Part shown: positions 57,506-64,000 of the stretch, one piece after another
Numbering within the stretch: the first letter of the stretch is position 1
How the letters are laid out: every line of letters starts with the position of its first letter
Assembly: GCF_003716875.1 (NCBI RefSeq)
Contig: NZ_CP033078.1
Span: forward strand, 868,001 to 932,000
Direction: 5' to 3'
Origin: Vibrio zhugei
GTDB taxonomy: Bacteria; Pseudomonadota; Gammaproteobacteria; Enterobacterales; Vibrionaceae
Length of the DNA: 64,000 nucleotides
The notes under the pieces: model-generated
Databases searched by the model: none
Seen by the model: the letters and a program-made list of their open reading frames with translations, nothing else
Told to the model about the DNA's origin: nothing
Program-made: the position numbers and the translations under genes

Positions 57506-57532
57506 TGCTCATTTCTCCATTTAGTTATGTTG

Positions 57533-57550
57533 GAAAGAGCGAACTCTTTC
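57533..57550 (-). promoter_or_regulatory. Hairpin with UUCG loop in the sodB leader
   Basis: GAAAGAG-UUCG-CUCUUUC in the mRNA sense, 28 bases before the ATG. A possible -10 box TATACT (57594-57599, minus strand) lies about 45 bases further up. The stem may influence mRNA stability or small RNA control. Confidence 0.6.
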
Positions 57551-57679
57551 AATGATTGCTTCCAGTATTATTGTTTTACCCTTAGGCACGAACAGTATAG
57601 CTCATACTTTAGGGTTAATCGTCTTTCGACTGACTGAGATCATTTTAGCAACTTTTTACTTTATTAAAAGCCTGATCTG

Positions 57680-57815
57680 TATAAAATCTGTGAAATCACA
57701 CTATGTTAGCATTCGCGCTTATTGTGTCACTTTGATGAAAAGTTGGCAGAAATATTGTCAACATGGGGCTCACCCCGCCTGTTCAAGTAAAGCCCTTACG
57801 TAAAGAGGGCTTTTT
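57680..57815 (+). ncRNA. Possible small RNA or attenuated leader upstream of grxD
   Basis: A TATAAA (57680-57685) with a weak -35 is followed about 105 bases later by a good intrinsic terminator: AAGCCCT / AGGGCTT with a 9-base loop and TTTTTATT (57790-57815), still 60 bases before grxD. It contains GGGG-CTCA-CCCC just ahead of the stem. The element is either a short independent transcript of about 110-125 nt or a transcriptional attenuator of grxD. Confidence 0.35.
57788..57815 (+). terminator. Intrinsic terminator upstream of grxD
   Basis: AAGCCCT / AGGGCTT stem with T5 tract. No recognised plus-strand gene lies before it, since sodB reads away. Confidence 0.75.
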
Positions 57816-57873
57816 ATTCTGTGGTAATGATTTAGAATATAGCGATAAACAAAACCTATCTATCGAGGAAGCA

Positions 57874-58212
57874 ATGGAAACCATCGACAAAATTAAACAG
57901 CAGATCTCTGAGAATGCCATCCTTTTGTATATGAAAGGCTCACCAAAACTACCAAGCTGTGGTTTTTCATCGCAAGCTAGCCAAGCTCTGATGGCGTGTG
58001 GTGAGAAATTTGCTTACGTAGACATCCTGCAAAATCCGGACATCCGTGCTGAGTTACCAGTTTATGCACAGTGGCCAACCTTTCCACAGCTGTGGGTTGA
58101 AGGTGAGTTGATTGGTGGTTGTGACATCATTTTGGAAATGTTCCAGAAAGGTGAACTAAAAACCTTGATCGAAGAAGCCGCAGCCCGTAACGCAAGCGAA
58201 AATGAAGACTAA
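57874..58212 (+). CDS. grxD: Monothiol glutaredoxin Grx4
   Basis: Cytosolic glutaredoxin that carries and delivers [2Fe-2S] clusters, often with BolA proteins. The product has 112 residues. The monothiol active site is SCGFS (Cys29-Ser32), with KGSPKLPSCGFS, WPTFPQLWVEGELIGGCD (GSH-binding TVP-type loop and GG). GAGGAA 6 bases upstream supports ATG 57874; the open frame extends far upstream without a start. Next to sodB, which fits the iron and redox theme. Confidence 0.95.
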   Translation: METIDKIKQQISENAILLYMKGSPKLPSCGFSSQASQALMACGEKFAYVDILQNPDIRAELPVYAQWPTFPQLWVEGELIGGCDIILEMFQKGELKTLIEEAAARNASENED

Positions 58213-58246
58213 TACTGTACAAAAAAACAGTTTTTCTTGATTTTAT

Positions 58247-58281
58247 AAGGCCACATTCGATAATGTGGCCTTAGTTTTTTA
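58247..58281 (+). terminator. Terminator of grxD
   Basis: AAGGCCACATT / AATGTGGCCTT perfect 11-bp stem with CGAT loop and T6. A weaker ACTGT / ACAGT stem with TTTTT precedes it at about 58214-58235. Confidence 0.93.
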
Positions 58282-58299
58282 TGAAGAGTGCCAAGTCAC

Positions 58300-60285
58300 A
58301 TGTCGCGTTTGTTTATTGCTGAGAAACCAAGCTTAGGGCGGGCAATTGCCGATGCCTTACCGAAACCGCAGAAAAAGAACCAAGGTTGGATTACCTGTGC
58401 AAACGGTGACATTGTGACGTGGTGTATCGGACATTTGTTAGAGCAAATCGAACCGGATGGCTATGACGAACGTTACAAAAAATGGCACTTAGATGATTTG
58501 CCGATCATTCCTGAAAAGTGGCAGTTACGGCCACGAAAAGCCGCCAGCAAACAACTCACCGTGATCAAAAAACTGGTTAAGCAAGCCGATGAAATTGTGC
58601 ATGCAGGCGATCCCGATCGTGAAGGGCAGCTGCTCGTTGATGAGGTGATTGATTATTGCAAGCTACCAAAGGGCAAGAAAGCGGCCGTTGAACGATTACT
58701 CATCAATGATTTAAATTTACCCGCGGTGAAAAAAGCATTAGGTCAATTGCGCTCTAATCGAGAGTTTATTCCGTTGTCTGTTTCGGCTCTTGCTCGTTCA
58801 CGTGCTGATTGGTTATATGGCATGAATATGTCGCGAGCTTATACCTTACTTGGGCAAAAAGCTGGCTATCAAGGGGTGCTCTCTGTTGGACGAGTACAAA
58901 CGCCAGTATTAGGGCTTGTCGTACGTCGCGATGAAGAAATCGAACACTTTGTTCCTAAAGACTACTTTACGGTTGATGCGCTGATCCCTTACCAAGGGCA
59001 GCAAGAGGTTTTTGATATCCGTGCTCGCTGGAAACCGAGTGAAGCCTGCCGACCATGGCAAGATGACGATGGGCGAGTATTGAATCGTCAGTTAGCAGAC
59101 AATGTGGTCAAGCGTATCCAAGGTCAGCCGGCCACGGTGACGGAATCGGAGCAAAAGCAAACTCGTCAAGCCCCGCCTTTGCCTTACTCTCTCTCTTCAT
59201 TACAGATTGATGCTGCGAAGCGCTACCATTTGAGTGCCCAGCAAGTTCTCGATGTGTGTCAGAGTTTGTATGAAAAACACAAAATGATCACTTATCCGCG
59301 CTCAGATAGCCGCTACTTACCTAAAGGGCACTTAAGCGATGTTTCTAAGGTGACGCAAGCCATTGCGAACAATGCAAGTGAATTGCAATCTGCCGTGAAT
59401 GACGCGGATTTAACGCTGCAATCTAAAGCATGGAATGACAAAAAAGTGGATGCGCACCATGCCATAATTCCGACGCCGAAACAAACAACGGGCAACGGTT
59501 TATCGGGGGATGAGATGAAAGTGTACCAACTGATTGCCCGCCAATATTTACTGCAATTTTATCCCGCTGCGACGTACGCAGAGTCCAAACTTGTTTTTGA
59601 TATTGCTGGTGGTGTGTTTATTGCTAAAGGAAGACAACTGGTCAGTGCAGGCTGGAAAGCCTTGATGGGGAAGCAAGAGGAAGACAGTGGTGATATTGAT
59701 ACGGTGCCAGCGCTCGATAAAGGGACGATATTAACCTGCCGAGAAGGAGAGCTCGCAGCCCGTAAAACCGAGCCGCCACGCCCATTCACCGAAGCCACAC
59801 TCTTACAAGCCATGACAGGCATTGCGCGTTTTGTTGAGGATAAGAATTTAAAGAAAATACTCAAAGATACCGATGGTCTTGGTACCGAGGCGACGCGCGC
59901 GGGAATCTTAGATACGTTGTTCAAACGTCAATTATTATCTCGGCAGGGGAAAGTCATTGCGAGTACGCCAGCAGGGCGGGGGTTGGTGCATGCGTTGCCC
60001 AGTGAATCCACGTATCCCGATATGACCGCACACTGGGAGCATCAGCTTCAGGCGATGGTGGAACGAGAGCAGGCTTATCAGCCGTTTATGCATACGCTGC
60101 AACAGCGTATTTGCCAACTGATGCAACAGGTAAAAACCAGTCCTGTTCCCGACTCGCTGCGGTCACTGCCCAAAGTTGAACGCCCCGCATTTAAACGGCG
60201 TCGCTCAGGCAAATCAAGCGGTAGCAAATCAGCCACCACGGCGAAGCGTAGCCCAACTCGAGGGCGTCAGTCGCCGGGTAAATAA
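58300..60285 (+). CDS. topB: DNA topoisomerase III
   Basis: Type IA topoisomerase that decatenates DNA and resolves recombination or replication intermediates. The product has 661 residues. The TOPRIM domain has the N-terminal [10 protein letters not shown] and the acidic motif [13 protein letters not shown]. The catalytic Tyr332 is in [12 protein letters not shown]. The C-terminus lacks zinc fingers and ends in a basic Ser/Lys/Arg tail (about 625-661), as for TopB. Start 58300 ([11 protein letters not shown]) fits the family better than an in-frame GTG 12 bases upstream. Confidence 0.96.
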   Translation: MSRLFIAEKPSLGRAIADALPKPQKKNQGWITCANGDIVTWCIGHLLEQIEPDGYDERYKKWHLDDLPIIPEKWQLRPRKAASKQLTVIKKLVKQADEIVHAGDPDREGQLLVDEVIDYCKLPKGKKAAVERLLINDLNLPAVKKALGQLRSNREFIPLSVSALARSRADWLYGMNMSRAYTLLGQKAGYQGVLSVGRVQTPVLGLVVRRDEEIEHFVPKDYFTVDALIPYQGQQEVFDIRARWKPSEACRPWQDDDGRVLNRQLADNVVKRIQGQPATVTESEQKQTRQAPPLPYSLSSLQIDAAKRYHLSAQQVLDVCQSLYEKHKMITYPRSDSRYLPKGHLSDVSKVTQAIANNASELQSAVNDADLTLQSKAWNDKKVDAHHAIIPTPKQTTGNGLSGDEMKVYQLIARQYLLQFYPAATYAESKLVFDIAGGVFIAKGRQLVSAGWKALMGKQEEDSGDIDTVPALDKGTILTCREGELAARKTEPPRPFTEATLLQAMTGIARFVEDKNLKKILKDTDGLGTEATRAGILDTLFKRQLLSRQGKVIASTPAGRGLVHALPSESTYPDMTAHWEHQLQAMVEREQAYQPFMHTLQQRICQLMQQVKTSPVPDSLRSLPKVERPAFKRRRSGKSSGSKSATTAKRSPTRGRQSPGK

Positions 60286-60287
60286 AG

Positions 60288-60325
60288 ACCTCGTCTCAAG
60301 GCACAATGGCTTGAAACGAGGTTTA
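60288..60325. terminator. Hairpin between topB and doxX
   Basis: CCTCGT-C-TCAAG / CTTGA-A-ACGAGG interrupted stem with short T-tracts on both strands, between converging genes. Confidence 0.6.
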
Positions 60326-60355
60326 ATGTCAGGTGTGCTTGCGGAGCATCTCTGG

Positions 60356-60775
60356 TTAATCGCGCATGAGCGCATATTTACCAGAGCCTAAGAAGGTCAC
60401 GGTGAGCGCGGCAATCATATAGACGGCAATGTCTTCTGCAATCCAACTGCCCACGTCAGTGAGGGCGAAAAAGTTGTCGCGGTGCATCAGGCCCATTACC
60501 ACAATACCAGTACCAAAAATGATCAATCCAGCAAAACGCGAGAATACCCCAACAATGAGCATGATTGGTGCGACCACTTCGCCTAAGTATACGGCATAGG
60601 CAAACCAGGCGGGTAAACCTAAATCGACAAACAAGCCTTGAATGAACGCGGTACCGTCTTCGACTTTATGAATGCCGTGCAAAAGAAAAAGGACGCCGAA
60701 TCCGACTCGTAAAATGAGCTTAGCTATATCTGGATGATGTAGCCATTGATTTACTTTTTGTATTGATGCAAACAT
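60356..60775 (-). CDS. DoxX family membrane protein
   Basis: Small inner-membrane protein of the DoxX/YqjF type; role not established, associated with redox homeostasis in some bacteria. The product has 139 residues with four transmembrane helices (about 18-38, 55-78, 80-97, 110-130) and the family stretch ILRVGFGVLFLLHGIHKVED. GAGGAG 7 bases before the ATG. Single gene. Confidence 0.85.
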   Translation of the reverse strand: MFASIQKVNQWLHHPDIAKLILRVGFGVLFLLHGIHKVEDGTAFIQGLFVDLGLPAWFAYAVYLGEVVAPIMLIVGVFSRFAGLIIFGTGIVVMGLMHRDNFFALTDVGSWIAEDIAVYMIAALTVTFLGSGKYALMRD

Positions 60776-61011
60776 GGTGGGACTCCTCTCGATATCCGCA
60801 ATTGGGACAAGCGTTATGCTCTACTGATACTTACAGTAAAGTAAGCCGTATCGTGAGATAAGGGGCGCTTTTGTACTATCACCATCGAATTCCTCGACCA
60901 ATATCCTTGTTTTAAATCAACGCGGTGTTTACTGAGTTGTGGTTTCGTATGCTGTCTATCTAGCGTGATCATTGACCATAGGCCGCTCTTATTCTTATTG
61001 GCGCATTCCAA
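60776..61011. other. Gap between doxX and the HD-GYP gene
   Basis: I see no gene here. The part next to doxX should carry its promoter. A 65-codon minus-strand frame inside it has no ribosome site or family resemblance. Beyond it, 61012-61125 is the displaced tail of the HD-GYP gene. Confidence 0.5.
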
Positions 61012-61125
61012 TTAGAGCAGAGGCGAGGAGGTAATGGATGAGATGGCAAACAGCTCATCATCGTCTGCGAGGCTGGCAATAGTGCGCTTTAATGCCTCAA
61101 AGCATTGTTTGTCTATCGCTGAACC
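61012..61125 (-). pseudogene. Frame-shifted C-terminal tail of the HD-GYP gene
   Basis: In the +1 frame relative to the HD-GYP gene the minus strand encodes GSAIDKQCFEALKRTIASLA and goes on to DDDELFAISSITSSPLL before a stop at 61012-61014. The segment GSAIDKQCFEAL is the usual continuation of HD-GYP domains after the PYRPAVPVAKTLE block, with about six residues missing at the junction near 61124-61129. So the gene seems to have lost about 17 bases and its last 37 codons are now out of frame. Confidence 0.7.
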
Positions 61126-62443
61126 TTTCTAATGTTTTGGCGACCGGAACGGCAGGGCGATAAGGTCGCTCCGCTGTTATCGCATCAAAAATATCTGCGG
61201 TTGTAATGATCTTGGTGATCAGGGAAATTTCATCCGCTTTGACCCCGTTTGGATAGCCAGTGCCATCCAGTTTTTCGTGATGCGCGGCAGCCACATAAGC
61301 AAAGCGCTCTAGAGGCGTGATCAATTTAAGAATGTCATAGGTGTAACGAGCGTGTTCCTTCATTTGTTGCCACTCGTCTGCCGTGAGTTTACCCGGTTTA
61401 TCCAAAATCGTATTACTGACGCCTAATTTTCCTAAATCATGTAGGCGAGCCGCACGACGAATCCATACGCGATCGCTCTCTGAGAGATTCAGTTCTTGTG
61501 CAATCATATCACTGACCATGGACACTCGTTCACTGTGTCCTGCCGTAAAAGGGCTTTTCGCATCGATAATCGAACCAAATGCCGCGACAATGCGGTCAAA
61601 ATAATCATCACTGATGGGGTAAGCCGCTTGTACTGGTGCTATGGCTAACACCTCTTGATTAATACTGTCTGCGAGTAGCGGCTGGTACACGCTTTCTTGT
61701 TTTAATAGCGTTATTGCAATCGTTACTAACTCGGGATCGAGCCAAGTTCCTGAACGCTTACGCAGTTCCTTAAGCGTCGCGTTCCTACCTTGTGAGTGGT
61801 GGAATACATCAATAATTTGTGAGATCAATGCAATACGCGCATAAAGAGGGATCTCCGCGCCAGCTGTGCCGTGTGGATTGCCGCCGCCATCCCAGTGCTC
61901 ATCGAGATTATAAATACTCATGGCGACATCTTCGTTAAATTCTAACTGACGAGCGATATCGGCTCCGCGAGTACATCGTGTATGAATGACTTCGTTGGTA
62001 TATTGGGAGCCATTTTTGAGAATATCTAAGGTGGTGCGCAATCGTTGATGCCAGTTTTGATTGTTCCCTGCGTTTTTCAGAATAAAATGCAAGGCACCAG
62101 AAAAACTGGGGTCGAGCGTTTTAAATCGATGTTTTAATTGCCTTTCATCGCTACCATACAGCTGGCAAATACGCGCGGCATTGCTGCTGCATCCCGTATC
62201 TTTTAATAGAATCGTAAAAAACAAATCATATAACTGCTGATCGTTAAGTTGCAACGCTTGACCAATATGCATACCCACCCAACAACAACGCATACAATGC
62301 TCGACCGGTTGGCCTTCCGTCATATCTAATGCCGTGGTTAATGAAAGGATCAGCTCTGATTGGCTAATTGTGGTCGTTTTGGGAATATAATCTGTCATTA
62401 CTTGCAGTTCATTTGATTTGTCACGCCGCTGTTGGATAACCAT
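61097..62443 (-). CDS. Tandem HD-GYP domain phosphodiesterase, C-terminus frameshifted
   Basis: Likely cyclic dinucleotide phosphodiesterase. The product has 448 residues. The N-terminal half (about 35-235) looks like a degenerate HD-GYP domain: LLKDTG in place of the HD motif and DEHWDGGGNP in place of HHExxDGxGYP. The C-terminal half (about 280-440) is complete: HSERV, LHDLGK (His335-Asp336), HHEKLDGTGYP (388-398) and DIFDAITAERPYRP. After TLE the frame changes and the protein ends early in RFSDRQTML. The start is uncertain: ATG 62443 sits in a small hairpin; ATG 62398 (MTDYIPK) is an alternative. Some V. cholerae relatives hydrolyse cGAMP. Confidence 0.85.
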   Translation of the reverse strand: MVIQQRRDKSNELQVMTDYIPKTTTISQSELILSLTTALDMTEGQPVEHCMRCCWVGMHIGQALQLNDQQLYDLFFTILLKDTGCSSNAARICQLYGSDERQLKHRFKTLDPSFSGALHFILKNAGNNQNWHQRLRTTLDILKNGSQYTNEVIHTRCTRGADIARQLEFNEDVAMSIYNLDEHWDGGGNPHGTAGAEIPLYARIALISQIIDVFHHSQGRNATLKELRKRSGTWLDPELVTIAITLLKQESVYQPLLADSINQEVLAIAPVQAAYPISDDYFDRIVAAFGSIIDAKSPFTAGHSERVSMVSDMIAQELNLSESDRVWIRRAARLHDLGKLGVSNTILDKPGKLTADEWQQMKEHARYTYDILKLITPLERFAYVAAAHHEKLDGTGYPNGVKADEISLITKIITTADIFDAITAERPYRPAVPVAKTLERFSDRQTML

Positions 62444-62834
62444 CTTTTTGATGGTGATAGAATAGACGCCGAGTTGTACATAGGGTAAATAGAGCGTGGT
62501 ATTTGGTTTGTAGAATAAAGTGTGTTGTTATAACCCGAGACTCCTTGTCATGAGTAAATAGAACACACGGTCTGCTGTAAAAAGCCTTAGGCGGCTGGAT
62601 AAACAAAGTATAGACACAAATAATGAGAATGACGTAGTCATTTCGCACTATTTCTTTTGAAGTGGTGAGTTTTATATATCTGCTCTCCTTGGTTTTTCAG
62701 TAAGGGAAGGGGGATAAAAACCTTTTATCGTCTTGTTTTTATACAAAAAGACAAGAAATGATTATAAAACCCGCAAACAGACATGAAAGGGGTTTACAGG
62801 CGAATCGAGTCTGGCTATTATTCTCCTCAACAAA
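62444..62834. other. Gap between HD-GYP gene and tRNA-Ser
   Basis: About 390 bases without a gene I can support. It holds small inverted repeats: AATGAC-GTA-GTCATT (62628-62642) and GATAAAA-ACC-TTTTATC (62713-62729). The right part must carry the tRNA promoter. Confidence 0.5.
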
Positions 62835-62925
62835 GGAGAGATGGCTGAGTGGTCGAAAGCACCGGTCTTGAAAACCGGCAACCGTTAATAGCGGTTCTAG
62901 GGTTCAAATCCCTATCTCTCCGCCA
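62835..62925 (+). tRNA. serT: tRNA-Ser (anticodon UGA)
   Basis: A 91-base class II tRNA. The acceptor arms GGAGAGA / TCTCTCC pair fully and the 3' end is an encoded GCCA. The anticodon stem is CCGGT / ACCGG with loop CTTGAAA, giving TGA at 62869-62871. The long variable arm and the GGTTCAAATCC T-arm are typical for serine. Confidence 0.97.
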
Positions 62926-62931
62926 TATTTG

Positions 62932-62962
62932 AAAAGCCCGCTGATTTATCAGCGGGCTTTTT
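62932..62962 (+). terminator. Terminator of tRNA-Ser
   Basis: AAAGCCCGCTGAT / ATCAGCGGGCTTT 13-bp stem followed by TT, 7 bases after the CCA end. Confidence 0.93.
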
Positions 62963-63013
62963 CGTGTCAAATGCATAAAATACCGTTTAACCCGTGCGAA
63001 TGGGCGAAATGAT

Positions 63014-63040
63014 AAAGGCGACCGAGAGGCCGCCTTTTTG
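63014..63040. terminator. Terminator after the cio genes
   Basis: AAAGGCG / CGCCTTT stem with a 10-base loop and T5 on the plus strand; on the minus strand it lies 77 bases past the DUF2474 stop with a shorter T-tract. Confidence 0.6.
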
Positions 63041-63116
63041 ATGGCTGTTTGGCGGATAAGTGGTGGCGTGAACCTCAGTATCACGAGACATCCGCTCACG
63101 GAATCTTATCATCGCC

Positions 63117-63245
63117 CTAGGATTTAAATCCTGCCATTGTCATGAGCAAGCGAAATCCCATCGAGACAATACCAAGGGCAAGAACACTCGCCGCCCAGAT
63201 CCCCACCAGCCAGACCCATTGTTTCATAGTGCGTTTTACTTTCAT
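63117..63245 (-). CDS. DUF2474 small membrane protein of the cio operon
   Basis: A 42-residue protein beginning MKVKRTMKQWVWLVGIWAAS, with one transmembrane helix (about 10-35) and the end LLMTMAGFKS. It lies 21 bases downstream of the oxidase subunit II gene and has AGGAGC 6 bases before the ATG. DUF2474 proteins are a CydX-like third subunit type found after cyanide-insensitive bd oxidase genes. Role as an assembly or stability subunit is inferred from CydX. Confidence 0.82.
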   Translation of the reverse strand: MKVKRTMKQWVWLVGIWAASVLALGIVSMGFRLLMTMAGFKS

Positions 63246-63266
63246 CTATAGCTCCTAAATACGGGT

Positions 63267-64000
63267 TTAGTGATAGGCTTCGTCTTCTTTGACCTTTCCT
63301 GAAAATACGTAGTAGCTCCAGAAGGTATAGGCCAGTATTAACGGGATAATCAGCACGGCACCGAATAACATAAATTGTTGACTGCTTGCGGGGGCCGCGG
63401 CTTCCCAGATGGAAATATTAGGAGGAATAATGTTAGGCCAAATACTGATACCAAGGCCGATAAACCCGAGTATAACAATGACTAATGCCATGATGAATGG
63501 GCTGTGTTCTCTCTGCTTCTTCAAAGAATGCATGAGGTTGAAACAGACGAGCCCGGTAATCACAGGGATTGGCAAGAGATAATACAAATTAGGCAGTGAG
63601 AACCACCGGTCAGCGATCGATTGGAACGTCAGAGGAGTCCAGATACTGATGATAGCCATTGCAGAGAGCATGATCAGTAACGTTTTTTTGGACGCAAGAA
63701 ACATACTTTTTTGCAGGTGTCCCTCGGTTTTCATCACTAACCAAGTGCTGCCTAGTAGCGCATAGGTCGCGATCAATGCGAGTCCACAAAACAGTGGAAA
63801 AGGGGCGATCCAATCCAATTGTCCACCAACAAATATTCGATGGTTTACTTCAAACCCTTGAATGACAGAGCCAACCACCACGCCTTGGAAAAACGTGGCA
63901 CAGATAGAGCCTATCATAAAAGACCGGTTCCAAAATTTGAGGTGATGGTCGACAGATTTAAAACGGAACTCAAAGGCCACACCACGGAAAATCAAGGCAA
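63267..64000 (-). CDS. cioB: Cyanide-insensitive bd-type quinol oxidase subunit II (partial)
   Basis: C-terminal 244 residues of subunit II of a bd-type terminal oxidase, which reduces oxygen with quinol in the inner membrane. The N-terminal part lies beyond the window edge. The frame is open at base 64000 and reads ALIFRGVAFEFRFKS, the CIO-type form, where E. coli CydB has a different sequence. Five to six transmembrane helices are visible, with ASKKTLLIMLSAMAIISIW and the C-terminus YYVFSGKVKEDEAYH typical of CioB. The large subunit would lie further upstream, outside the window. Confidence 0.9.
   Translation of the reverse strand, partial: ALIFRGVAFEFRFKSVDHHLKFWNRSFMIGSICATFFQGVVVGSVIQGFEVNHRIFVGGQLDWIAPFPLFCGLALIATYALLGSTWLVMKTEGHLQKSMFLASKKTLLIMLSAMAIISIWTPLTFQSIADRWFSLPNLYYLLPIPVITGLVCFNLMHSLKKQREHSPFIMALVIVILGFIGLGISIWPNIIPPNISIWEAAAPASSQQFMLFGAVLIIPLILAYTFWSYYVFSGKVKEDEAYH

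Noticed and set aside
57552..57803. 83-codon plus-strand frame before grxD
   Set aside because: Runs into the intrinsic terminator at 57790-57815, covers the sodB promoter region and has no ribosome site.
62421..62648. 75-codon minus-strand frame upstream of the HD-GYP gene
   Set aside because: No ribosome site, composition rich in Cys, Thr and aromatic residues without a pattern, overlaps the HD-GYP start.
62835..62925. tRNA-Ser as an integration site for a mobile element
   Set aside because: The tRNA is followed at once by its terminator and then by core genes; no integrase or repeated tRNA end is seen in the window.
62827..63099. 90-codon minus-strand frame
   Set aside because: Overlaps tRNA-Ser and two terminators; a product of these structures, not a gene.

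Overview
The window is a stretch of chromosome from a gammaproteobacterium of the family Vibrionaceae, most likely Vibrio or a close relative. From memory of the families, the gene order follows the large chromosome of Vibrio cholerae closely (pdxB-asd-fur-fldA-ybfF-seqA-pgm ... gltA/sdh/suc ... feo ... flhA-flhF-flhG-fliA-che-parC-parP-cheW-ccm ... sodB-grxD-topB). Markers of the group are FlhF/FlhG polar flagellar control, the ParC/ParP array-positioning pair inside the che operon, and the VC2046/SO_2500 family protein. Coding density is high. I see no prophage, insertion sequence, CRISPR array or defence island.

Layout. 1-9.5 kb: end of fabB, then pdxB-asd, fur, fldA, ybfF, seqA, pgm, a DUF1853 gene and a Nif3/YbgI gene. 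9.5-20.8 kb: gltA divergent from sdhCDAB-sucABCD, which covers the TCA cycle from citrate synthase to fumarate except aconitase and isocitrate dehydrogenase. 21-28 kb: a stomatin/NfeD pair, a chemoreceptor with a duplicated helical sensor, feoABC for ferrous iron uptake, and a HIT hydrolase. 28-34.4 kb: argS, yecM-like, an M16 peptidase and sixA. 34.5-47.5 kb: a flagellar and chemotaxis operon behind a sigma-54 type promoter (flhA, flhF, flhG, fliA, cheY, cheZ, cheA, cheB, parC, parP, cheW, DUF2802). 47.6-54.6 kb: ccmABCDEFGHI for cytochrome c maturation. 54.6-60.8 kb: mlaA, an SDR-like protein without its catalytic pair, VC2046-like, sodB, grxD, topB, doxX. 61-64 kb: a tandem HD-GYP protein with a frameshifted tail, tRNA-Ser(UGA), a small DUF2474 gene and the end of a cyanide-insensitive bd-type oxidase subunit II.

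How the genes work together. Three themes recur. Central respiration: gltA, sdh and suc feed electrons to quinone, ccm matures c-type cytochromes, and the CioB-type oxidase drains quinol. Iron and redox homeostasis: fur, fldA, feoABC, sodB and grxD. Polar motility: flagellar export gate, flagellar number and position control, sigma-28, the chemotaxis core and its polar anchor.

The most interesting observation is in CheA. The linker where a folded P2 domain is usually found instead holds three copies of a TDDEFEKLLDxLHG motif. These line up with the CheY-binding C-terminal peptide of CheZ (DEVDDLLSSLGF, encoded by the gene just upstream) and with the known FliM N-terminal CheY-binding motif. 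I infer a multivalent CheY docking array. Other points worth a second look are the SDR protein lacking its Tyr/Lys pair, the frameshifted HD-GYP tail, a possible small RNA or attenuator between sodB and grxD, hairpins between sucB and sucC, and a beta-barrel remnant between fldA and fur.
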